A stretch of 64,000 nucleotides of DNA. It comes from Billgrantia tianxiuensis. GTDB taxonomy: Bacteria > Pseudomonadota > Gammaproteobacteria > Pseudomonadales > Halomonadaceae. The stretch lies in NCBI RefSeq assembly GCF_009834345.1, contig NZ_CP035042.1, positions 3,782,001 through 3,846,000 on the forward strand, written 5' to 3'. Both the position numbers and the translations under genes were made by a program. Each line of letters begins with the position of its first letter. The first letter of the stretch is position 1. The notes below the pieces were generated by a model. It was not told the DNA's origin. It made no database searches and saw only the letters and a list, made by a program, of their open reading frames with translations. Shown piece after piece: positions 51,510 to 60,004 of the stretch.

Positions 51510-52634
51510 ATGATGACGGATCCTAGTCTGGATCATGCCGACCTGACTGATCCCCTTGCCTCACGTCGTTATTTCCGCAAGTTCGAGCAGATTCTCAAGC
51601 ATCTGACGCGAGCCGCTGCCGCCATGCATCTCGAAGGGCAGCTCGACAAGCACGCGGTGAAGGTACTAACCGGCTATCTGGTTCAGCTCAATTTCAGCTT
51701 CCAGGCGCTGAGCATGAAGTACCTGTTCAGCGGTCAGCACAGCGGGCGTCTCTCCAGCCACTTGACCGTGGACCGTCACAACAGCGGCTTTCCGCTGGCC
51801 GCAGAACTGCTGCACATGGCGAACGATGCGCTGCAGGCGCACAAGCACCTTGCCCACCTGCCCAATGCCACACAGCTGAAGGAGCAGATGGTACGTACCA
51901 TTCTGAGCGAGCGCAGGACACCGACCCGACTGCAGCAGGCCTTGTCGCAGCGGCTCTATTACGAGGAGCTTGCCAAGGGCCAGCTGTTCTGGGCCCAGAA
52001 TCACCCGCAGTGCGAATGGCGCGGCGATGCTGGCCAAGGGCGACGCCGGTTCATGCTGCATTGGGCCGCCTACGACAGCCAGGTCAATCTGCCTGTGATC
52101 TACCTGGCCGAGGTCGAGGATAGCGGCAAGATCGCGCTGCTCCAGGACCTCGCTCGCTGGCCGGATGTACAGGAGCACCTAATGGCTCAGTCGCTGGCCG
52201 GCCTGAAGCTTCTCACCATTGCCCGCGGCTTCGACGAAGACTTCAATTGCCTGCATCCCAAACGCCTGCTGCGCTTTCACGTGGGCCCCATGTACTCCTC
52301 GACCTATACCCGACAAGCCGGCTCGCTGCGCCGAATGCTGGAAGCCGCCGGCGGCACCGAGGGGCAGGACTGGGTGTTGGCTTGGACCATGGAGGTACTG
52401 GAGAGCGAGGACGTGCGCGAACAAAGAGTTGGCTGGTTCAGCAAGGCAGAGCGTGAGGTCTTCGCCCTGGACCCTTTCGGCGGGCAAGCCGCCGATACGG
52501 GCGCAACGCGTACCGAACGGGCGATCATCCTGCCCCAGCGTCCCTTCCAAGCCTTGGCCGAACTCGATCCACCGGGTTTTGCCGAGGTGCGCAAGTTCGT
52601 CGTCAGCCCCAGCGGACAGGTCTTGCAGTACTGA
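51510..52634 (+). CDS. Uncharacterised protein of the AAA+ cluster
   Basis: Protein of 374 residues, not recognised. It appears soluble. The N-terminal third is helical (YFRKFEQILKHLTRAAAAMH, LTGYLVQLNFSFQALSMKYL); the C-terminal part is mixed strand/helix with RFHVGPMYSSTYTRQAGSLR and GWFSKAEREVFALDPFGG. There is no known catalytic motif. The start is one of two adjacent ATGs (51510, 51513) behind AGAGAGA. It lies 114 bp after the coiled-coil gene and 116 bp before the AAA+ gene, on the same strand. Confidence 0.72.
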   Translation: MMTDPSLDHADLTDPLASRRYFRKFEQILKHLTRAAAAMHLEGQLDKHAVKVLTGYLVQLNFSFQALSMKYLFSGQHSGRLSSHLTVDRHNSGFPLAAELLHMANDALQAHKHLAHLPNATQLKEQMVRTILSERRTPTRLQQALSQRLYYEELAKGQLFWAQNHPQCEWRGDAGQGRRRFMLHWAAYDSQVNLPVIYLAEVEDSGKIALLQDLARWPDVQEHLMAQSLAGLKLLTIARGFDEDFNCLHPKRLLRFHVGPMYSSTYTRQAGSLRRMLEAAGGTEGQDWVLAWTMEVLESEDVREQRVGWFSKAEREVFALDPFGGQAADTGATRTERAIILPQRPFQALAELDPPGFAEVRKFVVSPSGQVLQY

Positions 52635-52750
52635 GCTTAAAGCGCCGTACGACGGAGTGAGAGCGGCTTCCTGATGTTTGCCCGTGGCACGCGGGACTGA
52701 GTGAGCCGGATTTACATCATTGGGCAGGAACGCCCACGAGAGAGAATGTC

Positions 52751-54697
52751 ATGAGTATTACCAGCGACCAGATGGAGCTTCGCGAAGAGGAGATCCGCAA
52801 GCACTACGGCACCGCCATGTCCATGCTCGAGGGCTTCGATCATACGCCGCGAATCGCCCACCCCCAGGAGACCGATGCCCTGACGGAACCCGAGCGCTCG
52901 CCCGGGATTGCCCGTATGCGCCGTCTGCGCTCCACGACACCGGGCCTGGTGACTCGCTCAACGGCTCGTCCCGATGGCGTCCATCTCCGCAGGCGGATCG
53001 AATCCACCGATGCCGACGAGCCTCTCGTGTCACCGCTGCAGGCCACCGTGCAGCATCAGCTGCGTCGAGCGCTTGCCATCGCCCTGGCCGTCGGCGACGC
53101 CTTCTCTTCCAGCTCGGGCCTGGCCGAACTGAAGCGCGCCAACCTGGCCGGCACCCTGAATGCCAGCCGCCGGGCCGAGTTCACGGAGCTGCTGGCCGCT
53201 GAAGCCTTGGCCGTGCTGCACGTGTTTGGCAACGCCACTGCCTTCCTGCTTGCCCCTCATGCCAGCGAGGTCCAGGTCGAGGTCGGCGAGGTCGAGGAAG
53301 TGCTGACCGACAACGCTCAGCTTGCGCTGCATGGAACGCTCTGGGAGCTCGACCAGAAACTCGCGATACATGCCCATGACGATGCACGACTGATCGCCAC
53401 CCTGGCCGCCTTTGCCGAGCAGGTCATGGAGAGGGTCACTCTACGCGCGCAGAACGCACCTCGACTCGCGTCCTTTTCCGATGTGGTATGGCGCATCGAA
53501 GCCGATGACCTGACCCTGCGCGGCTTCGAGCCGGCAACCAAGGCAAAGTCCTCCACGCTCACCATGACCTTCAAGAAGCCTCATGAGGTGGTCGGTAACC
53601 ATATCGCCAAGTATCAAGCGCTGCGCCTGGCCAAGATGCTGATGGCCTATGATTTCGAACGGCGCCTGAACCCCTTCGCCGAGATGGGCGGGTTCATCTT
53701 CACCTTCATGGGCGACGGCAAGCCGGGAACGGGCAAGACCACCCTCATTCAAATGATGGCGGGCTTGTTACACGAGTATTGCCAGGTGGCGGGCTATCCC
53801 TTTCGCTACCAGAACTTTGGTATTGACAACATCGACAGCTATCAGGGCAAGTCCGGCCAGAACGCCAAGGCGTTCATCAACGCGCTGATGGACCCTGGCG
53901 TAATCGGTTTCGGCACCGTGGATGATATTGATCAAATCGCGGGGAAGCGCGGTGACCGCCAGTCGTCGGCCGGCCAGCAAGAGGTCACCGCCGTGCTCAT
54001 GGATGCCTTTGCCGGTGCCAATACCCTGGTACGAGGCAACTGCACCTTCGGCATGTTCTCCAACTATCCCGAGAACGTGGACGACGCCCTGCGCCAGCGG
54101 TCGGGCGCCCGCTTCCTGGTGGACGGTCCCCAGACACGAGAGGACTATATTGATGTCCTGCATCTGTTACTTGGCGGCAACCACGAGATTCCGTTGGGCG
54201 AACACGACCTGTATGCCGCCCAGGAGATCAAGCAAGCCGTCGCGCGTTCCTTCGAGTCGCATAACCGCCCGCAGGAAGACATGCTGCTGGCCGTCTTCGA
54301 CCGCGTGCATTCCCGGGTCGGCGAACTCGACACCATCGCCAAGCTCGGCAGCTATCTGAAGGCGATTCAGGAAGCCGACGAGCGCTTCACCGGACGTGCC
54401 GTCAAGAACATCACCGACGCCGTAAAGGTACGCTCGATGGATTTCGAGCTGCCGGACGAATGGATGGAAAATCCCGAGCTGTTCCTGTTCAAGGATTACG
54501 CTACCAAGACGGCAATGATCGCTGAACTGAGGGTACCCATCACCACAGAGATGGTGCTTCAGGAGATCAACCGCTACGCCGACAGTGAGTTCCGCTATGC
54601 CGGAAAGTCCGACGATGCAGCGATAGAAACCATGGTGCGCGAGCTCAGCCGTCAGGAGGAGGCCAAGCGGCGTTATCTGGAGGAGCGCACGGCATGA
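52751..54697 (+). CDS. AAA+ family ATPase
   Basis: ATPase of 648 residues. An N-terminal part of about 300 residues has no known domain. The AAA+ core has Walker A GKPGTGKTT (residues 323-331), Walker B-like GFGTVDDID (386-394) and a sensor region (NCTFGMFSNYPENVDDALRQ) with arginines just after it, as in classical AAA modules. The C-terminal helices carry VFDRVHSRVGELDTIAKLGS and a charged tail. It probably remodels a protein complex, perhaps with the coiled-coil and membrane proteins encoded alongside. The 3' end overlaps the next gene by 4 bp (ATGA). Confidence 0.85.
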   Translation: MSITSDQMELREEEIRKHYGTAMSMLEGFDHTPRIAHPQETDALTEPERSPGIARMRRLRSTTPGLVTRSTARPDGVHLRRRIESTDADEPLVSPLQATVQHQLRRALAIALAVGDAFSSSSGLAELKRANLAGTLNASRRAEFTELLAAEALAVLHVFGNATAFLLAPHASEVQVEVGEVEEVLTDNAQLALHGTLWELDQKLAIHAHDDARLIATLAAFAEQVMERVTLRAQNAPRLASFSDVVWRIEADDLTLRGFEPATKAKSSTLTMTFKKPHEVVGNHIAKYQALRLAKMLMAYDFERRLNPFAEMGGFIFTFMGDGKPGTGKTTLIQMMAGLLHEYCQVAGYPFRYQNFGIDNIDSYQGKSGQNAKAFINALMDPGVIGFGTVDDIDQIAGKRGDRQSSAGQQEVTAVLMDAFAGANTLVRGNCTFGMFSNYPENVDDALRQRSGARFLVDGPQTREDYIDVLHLLLGGNHEIPLGEHDLYAAQEIKQAVARSFESHNRPQEDMLLAVFDRVHSRVGELDTIAKLGSYLKAIQEADERFTGRAVKNITDAVKVRSMDFELPDEWMENPELFLFKDYATKTAMIAELRVPITTEMVLQEINRYADSEFRYAGKSDDAAIETMVRELSRQEEAKRRYLEERTA

Positions 54698-56046
54698 AGC
54701 GCCTGATCGAAAAGGGCCTCATGTTCGGCAATCTCATGCATGTCGACACGCCGGTTCTGGTCGAGCGTTACAACCGTGCCTTGCGTCACCTGACAGGAAA
54801 GAGTACCGCACTGGCCGAGTTCCATATCGACATTTCCGGCTACTCGCCAGAGATCGGCGATGAACTCGCGGACCACTACTACCTGAACCATGGCGGCGTG
54901 AACCGCCAGTTCATTCTGCTCTCGACCGAGCAGAGGCATTGTCCTCTGCTCAACGCCGAGTTTTCCACCAGCCGCGACATCCTGCGCCGGTTCATCGACA
55001 CCAACGAACGCCAGTTGTTCGCCCTTACCGGGACGGATGCCGTGGCCGGAGAACTGGAGAACTCGGTACTCGAGGTCTCCTCCCCCGAGCAGTTGTTCGA
55101 CACCCGCCGCATCGTCGTCGAAGCCGATACGACCGGCGGCACCATCGCCCACTCGGCTCGCCTGGAGAGTCTGATTGAGCGCTTCCTCAGCGAGCAGGAC
55201 GCCTGGTTCGATGGCGCGTTGATCGCCGAAATGGTGGAAACAGCGAAGCTTACCGGAGACATCTCACGCAACCCGGTGCGCCTGCAGCATGCCGAATTCG
55301 AGCAGAAGAATTTCTGGACGTCTCATTTCGGTGGGCTCTACCTGTTCACCGACGTGCAGCATTCGGCGCTGATCGCGAGCGGAGAGAAACCGCGGGGCAG
55401 ACTTCCGGTCGATCGCGTTCTGAGTTTCGAAGACCGCAAGGGTATCGCCAGATTCCTCGAGGACAACCAGCTTGCCGAGCCTATCGTCAAAGCTCGTGGA
55501 GCCAACGAGGTTGTCATATTGCGTCAGAAGATGGACTTTATCCTCGCCGCCACCCTGGCGCACCGGGGCGTGGCTCTAGATCACCTGTCGCGCTCCGATA
55601 TGCGACGTCTTGCCCCCAGGCATACCGAGCATCTTCCCAAGGAGTACGAAGGGCTCGCCGCCATGGCTCGCTGGGCCGAGACGCGAGGGGCAAGACCCAG
55701 AATCGGCATGGAGCATCCGAGCTACTTCTACCTGCTGCGCGCGACGAACACGCCCGACAGGGATCTCGTCAATATGCTGCTGGCCGAACTTTCGCCATTG
55801 GACTTCCGCCAACTCTTCATCTGCCACAAGCATGAATTCTATCGCCGCTACCGCAGCTGGTCCGAATCGAAGAGGGCCTATGTGACGAACATGCTGTCTC
55901 GCGAATATGCCATGGACAAGGCCGGTGCTCGTGCCTTGCTGTTCGGTGATGGGCCAGACATGCACGGCGCGATCGAAGAACCCAAGGCCGAGGCGAGAGA
56001 CGCCATATCCGGCCCGAACGCTGGCGGGGAGACGCTGTTGGCATGA
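54694..56046 (+). CDS. Uncharacterised 450-residue protein coupled to the AAA+ gene
   Basis: Translationally coupled to the ATPase gene through a 4-bp overlap. No known domain is recognised. It looks soluble. Notable stretches are ALAEFHIDISGYSPEIGDEL, NHGGVNRQFILLSTEQRHCP, FWTSHFGGLYLFTDVQHSAL and a Cys/His spot LFICHKHEFYRRYRSWSES. The tight coupling suggests it forms a complex with the AAA+ protein in a fixed ratio. No catalytic function is proposed. Confidence 0.75.
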   Translation: MKRLIEKGLMFGNLMHVDTPVLVERYNRALRHLTGKSTALAEFHIDISGYSPEIGDELADHYYLNHGGVNRQFILLSTEQRHCPLLNAEFSTSRDILRRFIDTNERQLFALTGTDAVAGELENSVLEVSSPEQLFDTRRIVVEADTTGGTIAHSARLESLIERFLSEQDAWFDGALIAEMVETAKLTGDISRNPVRLQHAEFEQKNFWTSHFGGLYLFTDVQHSALIASGEKPRGRLPVDRVLSFEDRKGIARFLEDNQLAEPIVKARGANEVVILRQKMDFILAATLAHRGVALDHLSRSDMRRLAPRHTEHLPKEYEGLAAMARWAETRGARPRIGMEHPSYFYLLRATNTPDRDLVNMLLAELSPLDFRQLFICHKHEFYRRYRSWSESKRAYVTNMLSREYAMDKAGARALLFGDGPDMHGAIEEPKAEARDAISGPNAGGETLLA

Positions 56047-56096
56047 TGCCCATCGCCGGTCAGCGCCTCGTAACGAGCGCGAGAGGATGTTGGTAG

Positions 56097-56363
56097 ATGC
56101 TGGCCTTCCTCAGGCTCGTACTCACCTTCTGCGCGATTCTGGCCATCTTCTACAACGCCCTCGCGCTCTACGTTCGCCTCAGGTACCACGCGGCACTCAA
56201 GCAGCGCTGGAGGGAGCTGGGGGCAAGCGGCGATCCGGGCACGTTTCTGCGGGAGGGCATGAAGCGCTATGACCGCTCCATTCGGCGCAAGCTGATCCAC
56301 CTGGTCTATGTGCTGCCGCCGAGCGTCATCCTGCTCATTGTCTATGTCATCAACTTCATGTGA
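56097..56363 (+). CDS. Small membrane protein of the AAA+ cluster
   Basis: Protein of 88 residues with two hydrophobic segments: FLRLVLTFCAILAIFYNALA near the N-terminus and VYVLPPSVILLIVYVINF at the C-terminus, joined by a basic loop (LKQRWRELGASGDPG, KRYDRSIRRKL). Both ends would lie on the same side of the membrane. AGAGGATG lies before the ATG at 56097. It is 51 bp after the previous gene and 9 bp before the DUF1523-type gene. No family is recognised. Confidence 0.75.
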   Translation: MLAFLRLVLTFCAILAIFYNALALYVRLRYHAALKQRWRELGASGDPGTFLREGMKRYDRSIRRKLIHLVYVLPPSVILLIVYVINFM

Positions 56364-56372
56364 GGATCCGTC

Positions 56373-57020
56373 ATGGTCTACGTGAAATGGGGGTTCTGGC
56401 TGATTGTCTGGACCATCGTTGCCGCTTTCCTGCATTACAGCCTGCCCAAGTACGATGTCGTACGCATCGTCAACACCTACGAGAAACGCCAGGATCTCGA
56501 CAGCTGGACACGCATGTTCTGGGCGGATCCGGACGAGCAGTCGCGCCGGCTCGCCAATCGCGACGTGCAATTCATCCAGGCGGTGCGCCCCAACGGCCGT
56601 ACCATCGTCTACCGCAACGAGGATACCGGCTGGGGATGGCCACCCTACTTCAAGTTCGACACTGCGAACCTTTACACCGAAGCCAGCGACCTGATCTCCA
56701 CCAAGGCCGACCCCAAGTGGGTCGCCATCATGCACTTCGGTTGGCGCAACATTTTCCTGTCGATATTCCCCAACGCCATCTCCGTCACTCCGGTGGATGG
56801 ACCCGAGGACAAGCCCTTCAATTGGTTCACCAACCTGTTCATGGTAGTGCTGGCCGCATTCGCAGGGTACGTCTACCTGCGCTGGCGTCGCTTCCGGCGT
56901 AACCGGCTCGACCCGGTATGGGAAGGCGTGGAGGGCAGCCTGAATGCCGCTGGCGGCGCCATCTCGGCGAAACGAAACCGCTTCCAAGCCTGGCTGAACA
57001 CCTGGAAGGCGAAAAAATAG
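56373..57020 (+). CDS. DUF1523-type membrane protein
   Basis: Protein of 215 residues resembling the DUF1523 family. An N-terminal membrane segment (YVKWGFWLIVWTIVAAFLHY) is followed by a periplasmic domain with KYDVVRIVNTYEKRQD, YRNEDTGWGWPPYFKFDTAN and HFGWRNIFLSIFPNAISVTP; a second membrane segment (NLFMVVLAAFAGYVYLRW) and a basic cytoplasmic tail end it. The function of the family is unknown. It is the last gene of the six-gene cluster and stops 40 bp before the convergent doeX end. Confidence 0.78.
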   Translation: MVYVKWGFWLIVWTIVAAFLHYSLPKYDVVRIVNTYEKRQDLDSWTRMFWADPDEQSRRLANRDVQFIQAVRPNGRTIVYRNEDTGWGWPPYFKFDTANLYTEASDLISTKADPKWVAIMHFGWRNIFLSIFPNAISVTPVDGPEDKPFNWFTNLFMVVLAAFAGYVYLRWRRFRRNRLDPVWEGVEGSLNAAGGAISAKRNRFQAWLNTWKAKK

Positions 57021-57059
57021 CTCGGCGCCGCCAACGGCAATCAGTCGACCCGCAACCTC

Positions 57060-57536
57060 TCAGGCGTGGAAGTCGCCCCGCTCCAGGCCGGAGGCGGGGC
57101 GCTTGACCGTCTTGGTCACGATGTAGGTGAAGTAGCGCTCGATGCCGACCTCGGAAGTCAGCCACTCGTCGACGAGGCGCTGGTAGGCATCGACGGAGTC
57201 GGCTTCGACCTTCATCAGGTAGTCGACCCCGCCGCCCACCGCCACGCATTCGGTGACCTCAGGAGTGTCGTGAACCAGCGCCTCGAAGCGGGCGAAGCTC
57301 TCGGCGTTGTGCTGCTTGAGCTCGATCTGCACCCACACCGGCGTGCGCTTGACCAGCGCATCGGGATTGATGCGCGCGCTGTAACCCTCGATGATGCCGG
57401 CCTTCTCCAAGCGCCGCACCCGCTCCCAGCAGGGGCTGACCGAGAGGTTGATCGCCTCGGCCAGCTTCGACTTGGTGATGCGTCCGTCGCGGGACAGGAT
57501 CTCGAGAATCTTCAGGTCGTATCTATCGAGCTTCAT
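57060..57536 (-). CDS. doeX: Lrp/AsnC-type regulator DoeX
   Basis: DNA-binding regulator of 158 residues: an N-terminal winged helix (KLDRYDLKILEILSRDGRIT, SPCWERVRRLEKAGIIEGYS) and a C-terminal ligand-binding domain (VWVQIELKQHNAESFARFEA, ECVAVGGGVDYLMKVEADS). DoeX is the known Lrp-type regulator linked to doeA and doeB in Halomonas. It is the last gene of the doeA-doeB-doeX transcript, 32 bp after doeB. The ATG at 57536 is the family start. Its 3' end (57068-57097) is duplicated at 49857-49886. Confidence 0.9.
   Translation of the reverse strand: MKLDRYDLKILEILSRDGRITKSKLAEAINLSVSPCWERVRRLEKAGIIEGYSARINPDALVKRTPVWVQIELKQHNAESFARFEALVHDTPEVTECVAVGGGVDYLMKVEADSVDAYQRLVDEWLTSEVGIERYFTYIVTKTVKRPASGLERGDFHA
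57068..57097. repeat. Direct repeat, right copy (inside doeX 3' end)
   Basis: This stretch encodes the last residues of DoeX (ASGLERGDF on the minus strand) and matches 49857-49886 at 28 of 30 bases in the same orientation, 7.2 kb away. The copies bracket genes 50313-57020. Confidence 0.7.
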
Positions 57537-57568
57537 CGTTCTCACTTGTTATTGGCACGCGGCTCGAA

Positions 57569-58582
57569 TCAGCCGAGGGTATCGACGACGTCGGCGATCA
57601 CGGCGATGGTGTCGCCCATGTTGACCAGCGCGGGGAAGCGTCGCGCCGCCAGGATACCGTCGCGGCCGGCGCGGTACTCGACCGGCGCCACACCGCTGCG
57701 GGTCATGTCGTAGACCCTGGCGATGACCTGTCCCTTCTCCACCCTGTCGCCCAGTGCCTGGGTCAGCTCGAGCAGGCCACTATGCTCGCTCTGCACGTAG
57801 CAGCTGGCATCGGGCATGTCGAGATAGACCTGAGGCTCGGCGGGCATCTCCACTTTGCCCTCGATGAGGCCGAAGTGAATCAGGAAATTGCGCACGCCAC
57901 GCTCGGTGATGGCCAGACTCTCGGGTGTCGAGGTGCCGCCGCCACCCAGCTCGGTGGCGACGAATATCTTGCCCTGACTCTCCACCGCGGTATCGAACAG
58001 CGCCGCGGCGTCAAGCTCGAACATCATCATCGCGTAGGGCGCACCGAACGCCTTGGCCCCTTCCAGCGCCTGACGCTGCTGCTCGGGGTCGTCGAGCACG
58101 TGGGAGGCACCGAAGGGGATGATGTCCAGCGTGCGACCGCCGGAGTGGAGATCGAGTACCACGTCGCACATCGGCGTCATGACCCGGGTGAAGTAGTCGG
58201 CGATCTTCTCGGTCACCGTGCCGTCGGGGTCTCCGGGAAAGCTGCGGTTGAGGTTGCCGCCATCCATCGGTGAAGTCCGCTTGCCGGCCATGGCTGCCGG
58301 CATGTTCATCATCGGCACGATGATCACGCGGCCCCGCACCTGCTCGGCGCGAAGCTCGCTCGAAAGCTTCATCAACGCGGTGATGCCCTCGTATTCGTCG
58401 CCATGGTTACCGCCGGTGAGCAGCGCGGTGGGGCCCTCGCCGTTCTTGACCACGGTGACAGGGATCATCACCGCGCCCCAGGCCGATTCGTCAGTGGAGA
58501 TCGGCAGCTTGAGGAAACCGTGCTGGACGCCATCGGCATCGAAATCGACGGTAGCGCTGATCGGGCTGGGTCGTTTGCTCAT
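57569..58582 (-). CDS. doeB: N-acetyl-L-2,4-diaminobutyrate deacetylase DoeB
   Basis: Zinc amidohydrolase of 337 residues of the AspA/AstE (M14-like) superfamily. It removes the acetyl group from N-alpha-acetyl-diaminobutyrate made by DoeA, giving L-2,4-diaminobutyrate. Zinc ligands are visible in TGGNHGDEYEG (His and Glu) and DLHSGG (His); NLNRSFPGDPDGTVTEK is the substrate-arginine region and the second Glu lies in ATELGGGG. AAGGAGAG is just before the ATG at 58582. It is 11 bp downstream of doeA and surely cotranscribed with it. Confidence 0.93.
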   Translation of the reverse strand: MSKRPSPISATVDFDADGVQHGFLKLPISTDESAWGAVMIPVTVVKNGEGPTALLTGGNHGDEYEGITALMKLSSELRAEQVRGRVIIVPMMNMPAAMAGKRTSPMDGGNLNRSFPGDPDGTVTEKIADYFTRVMTPMCDVVLDLHSGGRTLDIIPFGASHVLDDPEQQRQALEGAKAFGAPYAMMMFELDAAALFDTAVESQGKIFVATELGGGGTSTPESLAITERGVRNFLIHFGLIEGKVEMPAEPQVYLDMPDASCYVQSEHSGLLELTQALGDRVEKGQVIARVYDMTRSGVAPVEYRAGRDGILAARRFPALVNMGDTIAVIADVVDTLG

Positions 58583-58593
58583 CTTGGCTCTCC

Positions 58594-59793
58594 TTACTTG
58601 ACGAACAGCTGGCGTGGGAAGCTGGCCAGCGTCTCGCAGCCGGTTTCGGTAATCAGGATGCTTTCGGTGATCTCGAGCCCCCAGTCGTCCTGCCACAGGC
58701 CGGGCATGAAGTGAAAGGTCATGCCTGGCTCCAGGATGGTCTCGTCGGAGGGGCGCAGGCTCATGGTGCGCTCGCCCCAGTCCGGCGGGTAACTGATACC
58801 GATGGGGTAGCCGCAGCGCGCACCGCCACGGTCGAAGCCGTACTTGTCCATCGCCGCGCCCAGCGCCATGGCGATGTCGGCGGTGCGGTTGCCGGGCTTG
58901 GCCACGGCCAGGCCGTTCTCGATCCCTTCGAGCAGGGCCGATTCGGCACGCACGAAGTCCCGGGGCGGCCGGCCGAGGAACACGGTACGCGACATCGGTG
59001 CGTGATAGCGCTTGAACACGCCGGCGATCTCGAAGAAAGTGCCCTCACCCTCGCGGAAGGGCGTGTCGTCCCAGGTCAGGTGCGGGGCGGCAGCATCCTT
59101 GCCGGTGGGCAGCATCGGCACGATGGCGGGATAGTCGCCGCCATACACCTTGCCATGCTCGTCGACGCAGCCCTCGATACCGACGCGGTAGATTTCGGAG
59201 ACCAGCTTGCTCTTGGGCAGCCCCGGCTCGATCACCTCGAGAATGCGTGAATGCATGCCCTCGACGATCTTGCCGGCGATACGCATGTAGGCAATCTCCT
59301 GCGGCGATTTGATCGCGCGGCACCAGTTGACCAGAGAGTTGGCGTCCATGAAGCGGGCGTGCGGGAGTTCGCGCAGCAAACTCTGGTATGCCTTGGCCGA
59401 GAAGTAATAGTTGTCCATCTCCAGCCCCACCACCCCTTGATGCCAGCCGCGATCGGGCATGATCGACTGGGCCAGGTAGTCCATCGGGTGCATGTCCGGA
59501 TTCTGGACGTAGTAGTCGGGGTAGTAGGTGATGTTGTCGGGATCGATCCAGCAGGTACGCAGTGCCCCGTTGGCGTCCATGCGACGCCCGTACCACACCG
59601 GCTCTCCCTCGAGCCCCACCAGCACGCACTGGTGGACATAGAACGACCAGCCATCGTAGCCGGTCAGCCAGGCCATATTGGAGGGATCGCTGATCACCAG
59701 CACGTCGATCCCCCGACTGGCCATTTCGGCCCGCACCTTCCATAGGCGGCTTGCATATTCCTCACGAGTGAAGGACAGGGATACCTGAGTCAT
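58594..59793 (-). CDS. doeA: Ectoine hydrolase DoeA (M24 aminopeptidase/creatinase fold)
   Basis: Hydrolyses the ring of ectoine to N-acetyl-diaminobutyrate. The 399-residue length equals that of H. elongata DoeA. It has the creatinase-type N-terminal domain (VLVISDPSNMAWLTGYDGWS) and the pita-bread catalytic domain (GTFFEIAGVFKRYHAPMSRT, ARCGYPIGISYPPDWGERT, LEPGMTFHFMPGLWQDDWGL, ITESILITETGCETL). The start at 59793 (MTQVSLSF) fits the family; residues upstream in frame do not. The promoter lies in the 211-bp gap to the divergent enuR gene. Confidence 0.93.
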   Translation of the reverse strand: MTQVSLSFTREEYASRLWKVRAEMASRGIDVLVISDPSNMAWLTGYDGWSFYVHQCVLVGLEGEPVWYGRRMDANGALRTCWIDPDNITYYPDYYVQNPDMHPMDYLAQSIMPDRGWHQGVVGLEMDNYYFSAKAYQSLLRELPHARFMDANSLVNWCRAIKSPQEIAYMRIAGKIVEGMHSRILEVIEPGLPKSKLVSEIYRVGIEGCVDEHGKVYGGDYPAIVPMLPTGKDAAAPHLTWDDTPFREGEGTFFEIAGVFKRYHAPMSRTVFLGRPPRDFVRAESALLEGIENGLAVAKPGNRTADIAMALGAAMDKYGFDRGGARCGYPIGISYPPDWGERTMSLRPSDETILEPGMTFHFMPGLWQDDWGLEITESILITETGCETLASFPRQLFVK

Positions 59794-59824
59794 TGGGCAC
59801 TCGCCAAAAGCATCACCAAGAACC

Positions 59825-59856
59825 GGCCCTGCTTCCACGAGGAAGAGGACCGGGCC
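59825..59856 (-). promoter_or_regulatory. Nested inverted repeat in the doeA-enuR divergent region
   Basis: GGCCC (59825-59829) and GGGCC (59852-59856) enclose CTTCC (59832-59836) and GGAAG (59841-59845), a two-part hairpin in the doeA leader. The same gap repeats the word AGCATCACC (59809-59817 and 59964-59972). These could be regulator sites or leader structure; the call rests on sequence symmetry only. Confidence 0.25.
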
Positions 59857-60004
59857 ATCGGATAGTCGGTCATTGCCGGCCAGGAGGAGCCAGCGTCGAA
59901 TTGTCCTGATCTCACCTAGGCAAAAGCATGACAATGTCGGGTCAATGCCGCTAAGCTGATAGTAGCATCACCCCTTGGTTGGCGGTCAAAGGCTTTATTG
60001 AATC

